Below, piece after piece: positions 8,511 through 16,812 of a stretch of DNA of 64,000 bases. This DNA comes from Nitrosotalea devaniterrae (GTDB lineage Archaea > Thermoproteota > Nitrososphaeria > Nitrososphaerales > Nitrosopumilaceae). The notes beneath the pieces are model-generated. The model searched no databases. It was not told the origin of the DNA and saw only the letters and a list, made by a program, of their open reading frames with translations. Made by a program: the position numbers and the translations under genes. How positions within the stretch are numbered: the first letter of the stretch is position 1; each line of letters opens with the position of its first letter. Where the stretch lies: assembly GCA_900065925.1 (NCBI GenBank), contig LN890280.1, forward strand, positions 674,451-738,450. The letters are read 5' to 3'.

Positions 8511-8535
8511 CAAGTACTTTTGAAAGTGAATTGAT

Positions 8536-9354
8536 TTATCTTCTTAGTTCTCTTAGCTTTGCAGCTGTAACTTCTGCTGCCTTTTTACCTGATAGCAACA
8601 TGGAACCATAGGTTGGACCCATTCTTGCTAGGCCAAAAGTCTCAGTGACAGACATGCCAGAAATGACAAGTCCTGGGTAGAGTTCACCTGTCTTGTAAAC
8701 CACTCTGTTTTCTCCGTCATCTATCCACATTGGATCCATTCCCTTCCACTCTACAAGTTTTCTGTCCACCAGTCTTTTTACAGCAACAGAATCATGACCT
8801 GATGCATCAATTACCATTTTGGCTTCTAGTGCAATAGGATCTACACATGTTATGTTTCTTGGAAGTGCAGAAACTGGCATCCAGTTTACAACAACTCCTG
8901 CTACACGACCATTCTTCAAAACTAGATCATCAAACTTGGTTAATTGTAAGAACTTTACTCCGGCATCACATGCTGCTGCAATCAATTTGGATACTGCATG
9001 TGGGCCTGGTGTCAAAAAGAGACCTTCTGAAATTTGCTTGTATGGAATTCCTAGTTCGTCCCATATCTTTTGAGCTGGAGCTCTCACTGTTACAGGATTC
9101 ATCATGTATCCTCCAAGCCAGTAACCTCCACCTAGGTAGTTGTTCTGCTCAATTACGAGGACCTTGAAACCCAATAATGATAGTTCTCTGCTTGCAGTAA
9201 GACCAGCTGGGCCTGCACCGATGATTATAACATCAGAATCTGATCTGTCGATTAGTACTTCGTGAAACTCGTTTGCAATTGCTCTTGTTATCTCTACTTC
9301 TCTTAAATCTGCAAAAATCTTTGGTGCTTCGTCACTTAGTGTTGCTTTCTGCAT
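8536..9354 (-). CDS. thi4: Thiazole synthase Thi4, cysteine type
   Basis: Makes the ADP-thiazole precursor of thiamine from NAD and glycine. The 272 residues hold VIIIGAGPAGLTASREL (NAD/FAD-like Rossmann) near residue 42, GGGYWLGGYMMN near 75, and a C-terminal GMSVTETFGLARMGPTYGSM. The sulfur-donor position is Cys170 in NITCVDP. By recollection, methanogen Thi4 has His in the GLHVDP context and uses free sulfide, whereas yeast Thi4 uses the matching Cys as a suicide sulfur donor. This enzyme would thus be the Cys type. ATG start. Confidence 0.93.
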   Translation of the reverse strand: MQKATLSDEAPKIFADLREVEITRAIANEFHEVLIDRSDSDVIIIGAGPAGLTASRELSLLGFKVLVIEQNNYLGGGYWLGGYMMNPVTVRAPAQKIWDELGIPYKQISEGLFLTPGPHAVSKLIAAACDAGVKFLQLTKFDDLVLKNGRVAGVVVNWMPVSALPRNITCVDPIALEAKMVIDASGHDSVAVKRLVDRKLVEWKGMDPMWIDDGENRVVYKTGELYPGLVISGMSVTETFGLARMGPTYGSMLLSGKKAAEVTAAKLRELRR

Positions 9355-9391
9355 AAAAAATTAATCTCCATTTTGCACATTAATAGTTTGC

Positions 9392-10411
9392 TCAGTTTAC
9401 AAACGTCTGTTCAAAAGCCTCAATGCATTCTCTTATGTGCATCTTCTTTGATGGGCTCTTGAATGCATAGGCAGAAATGATATCTATTTTTGCAAAGTCT
9501 TTACTTGCCATTGTTTTCTTTGCAGCCCTTATGGAATCAACTATTACATTGCAACCGTTTGTACTGTCATTTGTTCGAAGAGACAAGTCAAGTTCAATTG
9601 GAGAATCAAGAAAACCTTTTGCTTCCATCCAATAGTAACTTACCCTGGAATCTCCAAGTTGTTCTGCATATTCTGTTGTACCTGCAGTAGACTTGAAAGG
9701 AATCGGGGATTCAATTGCAATAGAATCTGTCTTTATCTGTCTCTTTCTTTCTCTTGTCTCTTCTGCCATGGTACTCTGTGTATCTTGGTTGCCTCCAACG
9801 TCAAGCTGATATGCCTTTTGTAATAAAATACCACGACTTGCCATGAAATCTATCATGCCACGGTGAAACGCAGTGCCACCAAACTGGCTCATCAGGTCGT
9901 CACCTAGTATCAGTAACCCTTTTGATTCAAACGCCTTTCTTGTCTGCTCTGTGGCAGTCTTGGCAGATGTTGCGTTGAAAAAAGAACAACCTGCATCAAG
10001 TGCAGCTTTTGCATATTTTTCACCGCTTTTTTCCATTCCCGAAGAGATTAGATTTACAACAAAATCTGGCTTTGCTTTTTTGAGCGAATTTACAAACTCG
10101 TCATAGCTTGATGTTTTTACTTGTCCGCTTTGTGAAATGTGTGAAGGTGTAACATCATCTGAAATTCCTGGCTGGACTATGATACTTCCAAAGTCTGACT
10201 TGGAACCTTTTATCAGACTTGACACGTTCTTGCCAACCTTTGATGAATCAATGTCGTATGCTGCAACAACTGTGAAATCACCCAATGTCAATCCTGATAT
10301 CTTTGGATGCCACAAACCGTCAGTAGAATTTTTGTAAAACTCAAAACCTTTTACAAGTGTAATTGATACGTTACCAATACCGATTAGTGCAAGACTAATT
10401 TTATCTGACAC
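9392..10411 (-). CDS. ino1: Myo-inositol-1-phosphate synthase
   Basis: NAD-dependent isomerisation of glucose 6-phosphate to inositol 1-phosphate, feeding inositol phospholipids and compatible solutes. The N-terminal ALIGIGNVS is the Rossmann NAD site. NLISSGMEKSGEKYAKAALDAG and DDLMSQFGGTAFHRG are typical of archaeal/actinobacterial enzymes, followed by the catalytic-domain DVGGNQDTQ. I chose the GTG start at 10411 because a TATA-like GTTAAAT sits 25 bases upstream. A TTG at 10462 would add 17 mostly charged residues. It is divergent from the nitrite/sulfite reductase gene. Confidence 0.93.
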   Translation of the reverse strand: MSDKISLALIGIGNVSITLVKGFEFYKNSTDGLWHPKISGLTLGDFTVVAAYDIDSSKVGKNVSSLIKGSKSDFGSIIVQPGISDDVTPSHISQSGQVKTSSYDEFVNSLKKAKPDFVVNLISSGMEKSGEKYAKAALDAGCSFFNATSAKTATEQTRKAFESKGLLILGDDLMSQFGGTAFHRGMIDFMASRGILLQKAYQLDVGGNQDTQSTMAEETRERKRQIKTDSIAIESPIPFKSTAGTTEYAEQLGDSRVSYYWMEAKGFLDSPIELDLSLRTNDSTNGCNVIVDSIRAAKKTMASKDFAKIDIISAYAFKSPSKKMHIRECIEAFEQTFVN

Positions 10412-10435
10412 GTTATTTTTTTCTTGTCGGTCATC

Positions 10436-10442
10436 ATTTAAC
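10436..10442 (-). promoter_or_regulatory. TATA box of inositol-phosphate synthase gene
   Basis: GTTAAAT on the minus strand, 25 bases before the GTG at 10411. This is the usual archaeal spacing for leaderless transcripts and supports that start. Confidence 0.5.
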
Positions 10443-10457
10443 TCTTTTCTGGTTATG

Positions 10458-10490
10458 TGCAACTAACAAGTTTTTTCTGGACTAGTTGCA
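10458..10490. promoter_or_regulatory. Inverted repeat in divergent promoter region
   Basis: TGCAACTA (10458-10465) and TAGTTGCA (10483-10490) form a perfect 8-bp inverted repeat with a 17-base spacer. A further TGCAAC half-site lies at 10500-10505. The repeat sits between the divergent inositol-phosphate synthase and nitrite/sulfite reductase genes, upstream of both TATA boxes. That is a suitable place for a dimeric regulator. No regulator can be assigned. Confidence 0.4.
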
Positions 10491-10553
10491 GACAAAATAT
10501 GCAACTTTTGCCATAATCATACTGAATTTAGCGAAAATTCCCATAATACAAAA

Positions 10554-10560
10554 TTTATAT
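10554..10560 (+). promoter_or_regulatory. TATA box of nitrite/sulfite reductase gene
   Basis: TTTATAT ends 26 bases before the TTG start at 10586, typical of a leaderless archaeal transcript. Confidence 0.6.
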
Positions 10561-10585
10561 GCGTTCTGGAGACTAGCAAGAATAA

Positions 10586-12391
10586 TTGAGCAATACAAGC
10601 GTTAGCCAGTCAAAACCAGGCAATGCCCCCACGCATAAGGTAAACTGGGGACGATTAGAGGAAGCTGAAAGATTCTCTGAACTGGTAAAACAATATCGCC
10701 AAGGAAAAATTAGCCGTGATGATTTTAGACGATTCAGACTGCAGCATGGAGCCTATGGCAGCAGAATGACTGATGATTATAGTATGATAAGACTAAAGCT
10801 TCCAGCAGGCGAAGTTTATGCAGAACAATTAGAAAAAGTTGCAGATCTTAGTGAGCAATTTTCTATAGGTAGTGCGCATGTGTCCACAAGACAAAACTTT
10901 CAACTTCACTGGGTTGCACTAGAAGACGTATCTGAGGTTCTCAGAGGTCTTGCAGAAGCTGGCATGACAACAAGAGAAGCGTGTGGAAATTCCGTACGTA
11001 GTATAATGTGCAGTCCTCTTGCAGGTGTATGTCCAGACGAAATCTTTGATCCAACTCCTTATGCAGTTGCTGCAACAAAATTCCTTTTACGAAATCCAAT
11101 GTGCCAGTCGCTCCCAAGAAAATTCAAGATAAACTTTACCTGCTGTGAAAAACACGGCATGGCAAGAATGGTAGATATTGGACTAATTCCACAAATTGTA
11201 GAAATAAACGGTAAACCACAACGTGGGTTCAAAGTATTTCTAGGTGGTGGACTTGGTGCACAATCATTTGTGGGCCATCAGTTAGAACAATTTACTTCAG
11301 AAGATGAATTGTTGCATACTATCGTTTCAGTAATTAGAATATTTGACAGACTTGGAAACCGCGATAACATGGCAAGAGCAAGAATGCGTTATCTTGTAAA
11401 TGAAATGGGTTGGGAAAAATTCCAAAACTTGGTACTAAAAGAAAGAGCAATGCTAAAGATGCTTCTATCCATTTTGATAAAACTTGAAGTCGACAAGACA
11501 CCTGATGTCTTGCGAAAGATATCTATCAGTTCTGAGGTGCCATCTGTTCCACAAGGATTTGCAAGATGGAAAAAATCTAACACTTTCAAGCAAAAGCAGC
11601 CAGGCTTTAGCTCTGTATTTCTTACACTAGAATCAGGTGATGTAACGGCAACACAGCTGAGGGCTATTGCAGAGATGGCACGAGAGTTTACCGCAGATGG
11701 TCAGATAAGAAACGGCTTTACCCAAGATATGGTATTTCGATGGGTAAGAGATGAGGATCTTCCAAGGATATACTCAAAGCTTCTAGAGGTAGGATTGGCA
11801 AATCCTGGTGCACTTACAATGGCATCTGTTGTTGGATGTTCTGGAACTACTTCATGTAACTTGGCACTAACAAACTCACATAGGCTTGCAAAAGAAGTAC
11901 AAAGAAAATTCATAGAATTAAAAATTGATGAAGACGATGATCTGAGAAATTCAACTATCAAGATAAGTGGATGTCCAAACTCTTGTGGCCAGCATGAAAT
12001 TGCAACAATTGGATTTTATGGTGGTGGAGGAAGGCTTGGAAAAGACATGTACCCATTGTATACAATGTCGCTTGGAGGAAGATCTGATGAAGACACCACA
12101 CTTGGACATTCATGTACCAAAGTTCCAGCAAAAAGGGTCATCCCAACAATTCTCAAAATAGTGGAGATATTCAAATCTGAAAAAAAATCTGGTGAAACAC
12201 TTGACTTGTGGATTCGCAGAGTGATAGAAGGAAATGGAGGTCCTAACATAAAATCACTTGAAACTATCAAAGATCTGCTCAAGTCTGTTGTATCTGCTCC
12301 AACAAAAGATCAAGATGAAGACTTTTACGCAGACTATGGAAGCGATGGAAGCTATCACACCAAAACAGGAAGGGGCGAATGTGCAGCTTGA
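10586..12391 (+). CDS. Ferredoxin-dependent nitrite/sulfite reductase (siroheme)
   Basis: A 601-residue enzyme with the duplicated half-domain fold of siroheme/4Fe-4S reductases. The ferredoxin-like half contains HVSTRQNFQLHW near residue 95. The cluster ligands are C418 and C424 (C-x5-C) and C463 and C467 in SGCPNSCGQH (C-x3-C). The reaction is six-electron reduction of nitrite to ammonia or sulfite to sulfide; sequence alone does not separate them. The overlapping rhodanese favours a sulfur role, whereas Nitrosopumilus homologues are often annotated NirA-like. The TTG start has a TATA box 26 bases upstream. Confidence 0.92.
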   Translation: MSNTSVSQSKPGNAPTHKVNWGRLEEAERFSELVKQYRQGKISRDDFRRFRLQHGAYGSRMTDDYSMIRLKLPAGEVYAEQLEKVADLSEQFSIGSAHVSTRQNFQLHWVALEDVSEVLRGLAEAGMTTREACGNSVRSIMCSPLAGVCPDEIFDPTPYAVAATKFLLRNPMCQSLPRKFKINFTCCEKHGMARMVDIGLIPQIVEINGKPQRGFKVFLGGGLGAQSFVGHQLEQFTSEDELLHTIVSVIRIFDRLGNRDNMARARMRYLVNEMGWEKFQNLVLKERAMLKMLLSILIKLEVDKTPDVLRKISISSEVPSVPQGFARWKKSNTFKQKQPGFSSVFLTLESGDVTATQLRAIAEMAREFTADGQIRNGFTQDMVFRWVRDEDLPRIYSKLLEVGLANPGALTMASVVGCSGTTSCNLALTNSHRLAKEVQRKFIELKIDEDDDLRNSTIKISGCPNSCGQHEIATIGFYGGGGRLGKDMYPLYTMSLGGRSDEDTTLGHSCTKVPAKRVIPTILKIVEIFKSEKKSGETLDLWIRRVIEGNGGPNIKSLETIKDLLKSVVSAPTKDQDEDFYADYGSDGSYHTKTGRGECAA

Positions 12392-13188
12392 GCAAAGAAA
12401 AAACCACTCAAGTTACAGTTGATGCCGACAAGCTACGTTCTGAAATACGCGACAAGAGTGTCAAGGTTCTTGATATAAGAAAAGAAGACGATTACAAACA
12501 AGGTCACATCCCTGGTGCAATCAACTTGCCACTTGCATCGCTTTTAGCAGATGACAGTCCAGAAAAAGTTCTCCAGTATGCACAATCATTTGGAATTGGC
12601 GATGAGACTTCAGTTGTGGTATATGATGATACATTTGGAGCACTTGCATCAAGGGTTGCCTGGACACTTGAATACATTGGTCACAAGGATGTCTCTTTAC
12701 TTGATATTACATATGGTACCTGGAAAAAACTCGGACTAGAAACAAGCTCTGAAACACCATCTGCTGTAAAAACAAGCCATTCTCTAAAACTACAGCCTCA
12801 GATACTTGCAACTTCAGATTATTTAGTACCTGCCAAGGAAAAGGGCGCAATTCTAGTTGACAACAGAGAGCGACTAAACTTTTTAGAGCAACACATCCCT
12901 GGTGCAATAAATATTCCATATCGAATGTTGGCATCTGGACAAAACATACTACGACCAAAAGATGATCTCAAAAGGCTGATGCAAAACAGAAACATCAATG
13001 CAGATTCTGAAATTATAACCTACTGTGGAAGTGTTGGGACACTCTCAGGCCTTGGATATTATGCACTAAAGTCACTAGGAATGAACAACGTCAAACTATA
13101 CGTCCGCTCATTCAAAGAATGGAAGTCTCTTGAAAAACCCATAGAAAAGCAAAATGATGCAAACTATTGGGATTTGTCTGCAGAATAA
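12388..13188 (+). CDS. Two-domain rhodanese sulfurtransferase
   Basis: Tandem rhodanese domains, as in thiosulfate or 3-mercaptopyruvate sulfurtransferases. The first is VLDIRKEDDYKQGHIPGAINLP and the second VDNRERLNFLEQHIPGAINIP. Only the second has the active-site Cys, in TYCGSVGT near residue 210; the equivalent site in the first is VVYDDTFG. This is the normal catalytic/non-catalytic pair. I chose the TTG at 12388, which overlaps the reductase stop as TTGA; an in-frame ATG three codons earlier is also possible. Coupling to the reductase suggests sulfane-sulfur handling. Confidence 0.92.
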   Translation: MSKEKTTQVTVDADKLRSEIRDKSVKVLDIRKEDDYKQGHIPGAINLPLASLLADDSPEKVLQYAQSFGIGDETSVVVYDDTFGALASRVAWTLEYIGHKDVSLLDITYGTWKKLGLETSSETPSAVKTSHSLKLQPQILATSDYLVPAKEKGAILVDNRERLNFLEQHIPGAINIPYRMLASGQNILRPKDDLKRLMQNRNINADSEIITYCGSVGTLSGLGYYALKSLGMNNVKLYVRSFKEWKSLEKPIEKQNDANYWDLSAE

Positions 13189-13190
13189 AT

Positions 13191-14336
13191 CTAATAACTC
13201 TGTCCGGCTTCAGTTCTAAGCTTCTTTGTAATCATCATCTCGATGTTGTCAAAGAGCTCAATCATCTTGTGCTTGTTTGCTTGGAGGTATTCTACACCCT
13301 TGTCAGTAAGTCTGACCTTGTACAATCTAATGTCTCGATGTTCTTCAAAAAAGTATTCAATCATCTGTCCGCCTTTCTTTGAAGGCTCGATGAACACATC
13401 TAACTTTGAAATTATTTCTGTAACGTCGCCTTTCTCAATTGCAGTCTTTGCACCTTGCACTGCCTCGTTTATCTCCTTGAGATTTTGTATGACAAGTGGC
13501 TGTGGTTTTTTTGCAGTTCCAAAAAAGCTCTTCTTTTCAACACCGATTTTCTCAGCAAGTTCTGGAACTATCTCATACTCTTCGACTTTTTGTAATCCTA
13601 AACTTTTCTCTGTCTTGATGAGCAGACCCTTTTCAACTAGTTTTCTTGCAGCATCTTCAACTTCGAGTTTTCCTACCATTGTAGTCCAGACAATCTGTCC
13701 TACTTTGTGGTAACCTTGTCTTACTGATTCTAAAACTACAACTTCAATAATTCTTCGGTATCCTTCATCTGTTCTAATGTTTTCAAAGTCCTTGTCCTTT
13801 ACTGCCTTTTTGGCATTTTTGACATCAACTTCAATTGAGCGTTTGAGTGCTTCAATTGATTCTGGTATGTGATTCAAAAGCGCATGATAACATGCCTTGT
13901 TGTACCATGACATTCCATCTGTTGAGTTGGAATCAATTGCTTTTTCTACACTGTCTAAAGCTTTATCGTAATTTTTCTGTCTATAGTAAATCAAGCCTTT
14001 CAAGTTCCATGCTTCAGCATTTGTAACATCAATTTCATGGACTTTATTGTAAGACTCCATTGCACTTGACAGGTCATTCATGTGAAAACGGGTGTATCCA
14101 AGCTTAAGCAATGACGGTATATGTGTAGGGTCAACTCGTAATGCGTCCTCAAAGGCCCTGGCTGCCTCATCCATCCTTTCGTCTGCCATGAGCGAGACTC
14201 CCTTCTTGAAGTGCTTGTTTCTGTTATAGTTTGGATCTGTTAGTTTATTGGATGATGATTCCTCTGGCACCTTTGCCTCTGACTTTCTTATCTCAGTGAC
14301 TTCCTTTTTATCGCCAAATAGTTTCTTCACGGTCAT
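13191..14336 (-). CDS. TPR protein with C-terminal winged-helix region
   Basis: A 381-residue protein. A charged N-terminal tail precedes about four tetratricopeptide repeats (residues 40-180), with signatures such as ADERMDEAARAFEDALRVDPTH and AEAWNLKGLIYYRQKNYDKALDSVEKAI. Next come a KDKDFENIRTDEGYR segment and two winged-helix-like parts (residues 200-380) ending near LTDKGVEYLQANKH. It probably scaffolds protein contacts and may bind DNA. It shares the KDKDF tail motif with the TPR protein at 57997-58524. It converges on the rhodanese gene with a two-base gap. Confidence 0.8.
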   Translation of the reverse strand: MTVKKLFGDKKEVTEIRKSEAKVPEESSSNKLTDPNYNRNKHFKKGVSLMADERMDEAARAFEDALRVDPTHIPSLLKLGYTRFHMNDLSSAMESYNKVHEIDVTNAEAWNLKGLIYYRQKNYDKALDSVEKAIDSNSTDGMSWYNKACYHALLNHIPESIEALKRSIEVDVKNAKKAVKDKDFENIRTDEGYRRIIEVVVLESVRQGYHKVGQIVWTTMVGKLEVEDAARKLVEKGLLIKTEKSLGLQKVEEYEIVPELAEKIGVEKKSFFGTAKKPQPLVIQNLKEINEAVQGAKTAIEKGDVTEIISKLDVFIEPSKKGGQMIEYFFEEHRDIRLYKVRLTDKGVEYLQANKHKMIELFDNIEMMITKKLRTEAGQSY

Positions 14337-14429
14337 CAAAATGTGGATTAGCCGTAGATAAATAGATTAGTTTGAAAGACAAACAGGTAGAAAACCGATT
14401 TCCAAGTATCTAAAAATTCACAAATGGGC

Positions 14430-14436
14430 TTTATAT
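14430..14436 (+). promoter_or_regulatory. TATA box of collagen-like gene
   Basis: TTTATAT lies 43 bases before the ATG at 14479. This spacing implies a leader of about 15-20 bases. Confidence 0.5.
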
Positions 14437-14478
14437 CATATTGAAAATACAAAAATACTTAGGAATTATACGTAGAAC

Positions 14479-16110
14479 ATGTCATCAAAAGATAACACTA
14501 TAGAGGTATCTGGCGAGTCACCCTTCAAACTGTCATCGGGTGTCTTTGAGGTACAGATTGCAATATGTGATGCCCCGCCATCACTTGATGATATCAAGCG
14601 AAGAAGTTTTCACTTGCTATGGAAAGAAAACTTTCATCTGCGGGTTAAAGATAAACAATTCTCCCAAGTATTAGGATCTGCAAAAAACCCATTGCCTGAT
14701 TCTGTATTTCAAAGAGGAACTGTCTGGGTTGTTGTAATTGATCAATTCTCTTCTATTCATTCAAGTTTTCAAGTTGATGTACCGCGAACTGCAGAGTATG
14801 TGGAGCATCGACAAGAACCCGAGCCTGTAACACATTCTACAAAATCTGATGCGGATAGTTCTAGATCAAAACCTACTGTTGAACATTATTCTGGTGAAAG
14901 AGGTTCTCGTGGCCCATCTGGTCCAATGGGTCCTGCAGGCCCTATGGGTCAAGCAGGTCCAATGGGCCCAGCTGGAGTACATGGCCCACCTGGTCCTATG
15001 GGTGTACAAGGAGACAAGGGTCCCCCAGGTCCAATTGGTGACAAGGGTGACAAAGGTCCTTCAGGTCCTCCAGGTGACAAAGGTGACCGAGGAGACAAGG
15101 GTCCAATTGGTGACAAGGGAATCACTGGTGACAAAGGTCCACTGGGTCCTTCAGGTCCACCCGGAGACAAAGGTCCACATGGTCCAACCGGTGACAAAGG
15201 TGACCGAGGAGACAAGGGTCCAATTGGTGACAAGGGAATCACTGGTGACAAAGGTCCACAAGGTGACAAGGGTCCTCGCGGTGATGAAGGAGAAAAAGGC
15301 GAAAAGGGCGATAAAGGTGACAAGGGTGATAAAGGCGATAAAGGATTAACTGGAGAAATTGGACCGCTTGGAGAAAAAGGTCCGACAGGTCCTCCAGGTC
15401 CACAAGGTGATAAAGGAATCATTGGTCCTCCGGGTGAACAAGGTCCAAAGGGTCCTCTTGGTACGCCGGGTGACAAAGGGTTGCCAGGTCCACAGGGTCC
15501 ACAAGGTGACAAGGGATTAACAGGTCCACAAGGTCCACTTGGAGAAAAAGGTCCACAAGGTCCCCAAGGTCCTGCCGGTGAAAAAGGTCTTACCGGAATT
15601 CCAGGTCCACAAGGTGACAAAGGTCCAAGAGGATTGCCAGGTCCAAGTGGTGAACAAGGTCCGCGTGGAACTCCTGGTCCATCCGGTCCTCCGGGTCCAC
15701 AAGGAATTCAAGGTCCACAAGGTGAAAAAGGTACAACCGGTCCACAAGGTGTACCCGGTGACAAGGGTCCTCCGGGAATCCAAGGTCTACCAGGTCCAGT
15801 TGGTCCATTAGGTCCACAAGGTCCACCAGGTGACAAAGGTCCACAAGGTGTACAGGGTCCACAAGGAGACAAGGGATTAACAGGTCAGCAAGGTCCACTT
15901 GGAGATAAAGGACAACAAGGTCCACAAGGACAACAAGGTATTCCTGGTGAATCAGGTCCACGAGGTCCTCCAGGTCCACCAGGTGACAAGGGTCCTACTG
16001 GATTTTCTGAACAAGAACGTGCATTGATAACTCAACTGCTTGAGATTTTATCTTCGAAAAATGTGTTGACAACTGAGCAACAAATAAAATTGATGAGTTT
16101 TCTTTACTGA
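14479..16110 (+). CDS. Collagen-like protein with 123 Gly-X-Y triplets
   Basis: A 543-residue protein in three parts. Residues 1-138 form a globular N-terminal domain ([10 protein letters not shown] and similar strands) ending in an acidic/Ser-rich linker. Residues 139-507 are 123 consecutive Gly-X-Y triplets without a break, rich in GDK, GPQ and GPP. Residues 508-543 are a predicted helix ([19 protein letters not shown]) that could trimerise the chains. There is no signal peptide or membrane segment, so export by the general pathway is not indicated. Charged GDK/GEK triplets may stabilise the helix without hydroxyproline. The downstream 94-residue gene is probably co-transcribed. Confidence 0.95.
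   Translation: MSSKDNTIEVSGESPFKLSSGVFEVQIAICDAPPSLDDIKRRSFHLLWKENFHLRVKDKQFSQVLGSAKNPLPDSVFQRGTVWVVVIDQFSSIHSSFQVDVPRTAEYVEHRQEPEPVTHSTKSDADSSRSKPTVEHYSGERGSRGPSGPMGPAGPMGQAGPMGPAGVHGPPGPMGVQGDKGPPGPIGDKGDKGPSGPPGDKGDRGDKGPIGDKGITGDKGPLGPSGPPGDKGPHGPTGDKGDRGDKGPIGDKGITGDKGPQGDKGPRGDEGEKGEKGDKGDKGDKGDKGLTGEIGPLGEKGPTGPPGPQGDKGIIGPPGEQGPKGPLGTPGDKGLPGPQGPQGDKGLTGPQGPLGEKGPQGPQGPAGEKGLTGIPGPQGDKGPRGLPGPSGEQGPRGTPGPSGPPGPQGIQGPQGEKGTTGPQGVPGDKGPPGIQGLPGPVGPLGPQGPPGDKGPQGVQGPQGDKGLTGQQGPLGDKGQQGPQGQQGIPGESGPRGPPGPPGDKGPTGFSEQERALITQLLEILSSKNVLTTEQQIKLMSFLY
15073..15142 (+). repeat. 70-bp perfect direct repeat, copy 1 (collagen tract)
   Basis: Identical over 70 bases to 15190-15259, an offset of 117 bases (39 residues). 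It codes for part of the Gly-X-Y region around [19 protein letters not shown]. Perfect identity, including third positions, points to a recent tandem duplication. Confidence 0.9.
15190..15259 (+). repeat. 70-bp perfect direct repeat, copy 2 (collagen tract)
   Basis: Second copy of the 70-base unit at 15073-15142. The flanks diverge immediately, so the duplicated block is sharply bounded. Confidence 0.9.
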
Positions 16111-16148
16111 AAATATCTTCAAATAACTCAAACTAGTTCTCAATTGAC

Positions 16149-16433
16149 ATGAGTACATCAAAAGAAAAAATAGAATTCAAAATGCTAGATCATCAAAGAG
16201 TTGGAGAAGAACATGTCACTTTCAAGCTTGAAGATGGTACGATGGTCAAAGTAAAAGTTGATCTGGACAGAGTTGGAATTGCTACAAATTACAAAAATCC
16301 TGATGGCACACCACACTATGCAGTTAATGCATCGCTTAAGCTGTCGATAATTCCTAGTGAAAGAAAATTTTTCGTAGAACCTGATGCAGTCAAAGCAAAA
16401 TCGCCGTCTCCACCAGGTCAAATGTTTAGCTAA
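16149..16433 (+). CDS. Companion of the collagen-like gene, unknown function
   Basis: A 94-residue soluble protein, 38 bases after the collagen-like gene on the same strand. It has a beta-rich core (HVTFKLEDGTMVKVKVDLDRVGIA and YAVNASLKLSIIPSERKFF) and a Ser/Pro tail (KSPSPPGQMFS). There are no cysteines, signal peptide or membrane segment. I do not recognise a family. Its position makes it a candidate partner, chaperone or cap for the collagen-like protein, but this is inference. Confidence 0.7.
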   Translation: MSTSKEKIEFKMLDHQRVGEEHVTFKLEDGTMVKVKVDLDRVGIATNYKNPDGTPHYAVNASLKLSIIPSERKFFVEPDAVKAKSPSPPGQMFS

Positions 16434-16443
16434 AATATTACAA

Positions 16444-16467
16444 ATTATCGCCTACTAAAGCGATAAT
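16444..16467. terminator. Hairpin between convergent genes
   Basis: ATTATCGC (16444-16451) and GCGATAAT (16460-16467) form a perfect 8-bp stem with an 8-base loop. It lies exactly between the ends of the plus-strand companion gene and the minus-strand basic-protein gene, with T-rich sequence following. It may serve as a bidirectional terminator or 3' end stabiliser. Confidence 0.5.
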
Positions 16468-16479
16468 CTGTTTAAAATT

Positions 16480-16698
16480 TTATCTTCGTCTTTTTGGAGC
16501 TGCTCTTTTTGCTTTTCTTGTAGCTGATCTTCGCTTTGGTGCGGATCTTCTCTTAGGAGCAGATCGCTTTGGTGCAGATCGTCTCTTTGGAGCACTACGT
16601 TTTGGAGCTGATCTTCTCTTAGGAGCAGATCGCTTTGCAGCTGATCTTCTCTTTGGAGCTGATCTTTTTTTAGCAGCCCGTGTTGTTCGTTTTGCCAT
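16480..16698 (-). CDS. Lys/Arg/Ala/Pro-repeat protein, histone H1 tail-like
   Basis: A 72-residue protein made almost only of Lys, Arg, Ala, Ser and Pro: 14 Lys, 21 Arg and no acidic residue. Residues 11-54 are four tandem 11-residue units of the form KRSAPKRRSAP. Composition and PK/SAPK spacing resemble the C-terminal tail of eukaryotic histone H1 and bacterial H1-like proteins, so nucleic-acid binding or compaction is likely. I chose the ATG at 16698 (MAKRTT). A longer in-frame start would add 26 residues of quite different composition. A TATA-like CTATAG lies about 30 bases upstream. Confidence 0.8.
   Translation of the reverse strand: MAKRTTRAAKKRSAPKRRSAAKRSAPKRRSAPKRSAPKRRSAPKRSAPKRRSAPKRRSATRKAKRAAPKRRR
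16537..16668 (-). repeat. Four tandem 33-bp units in the basic-protein gene
   Basis: Residues 11-54 of the basic protein are four 11-residue units, encoded by 33-bp repeats that differ at a few synonymous positions. The repeat number may vary between strains. Confidence 0.75.
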
Positions 16699-16812
16699 TA
16701 CACAATTGTTGTGCCTACTTGTTTTTCTATAGTGACGCTTAAGAAAATTACACCAAATGATAAGTTCTATACACACATTTTTTTTACAAAAAATTAATTT
16801 TTTGATAAAAAT

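Noticed and set aside
14949-15979. Long open frames opposite and in other frames of the collagen tract (Pro/Ser/Cys-rich, Thr/Trp-rich or Val-rich)
   Set aside because: They mirror the Gly-X-Y periodicity in another frame; composition is a by-product of repeated GGT-CCA codons and no start or promoter supports them.
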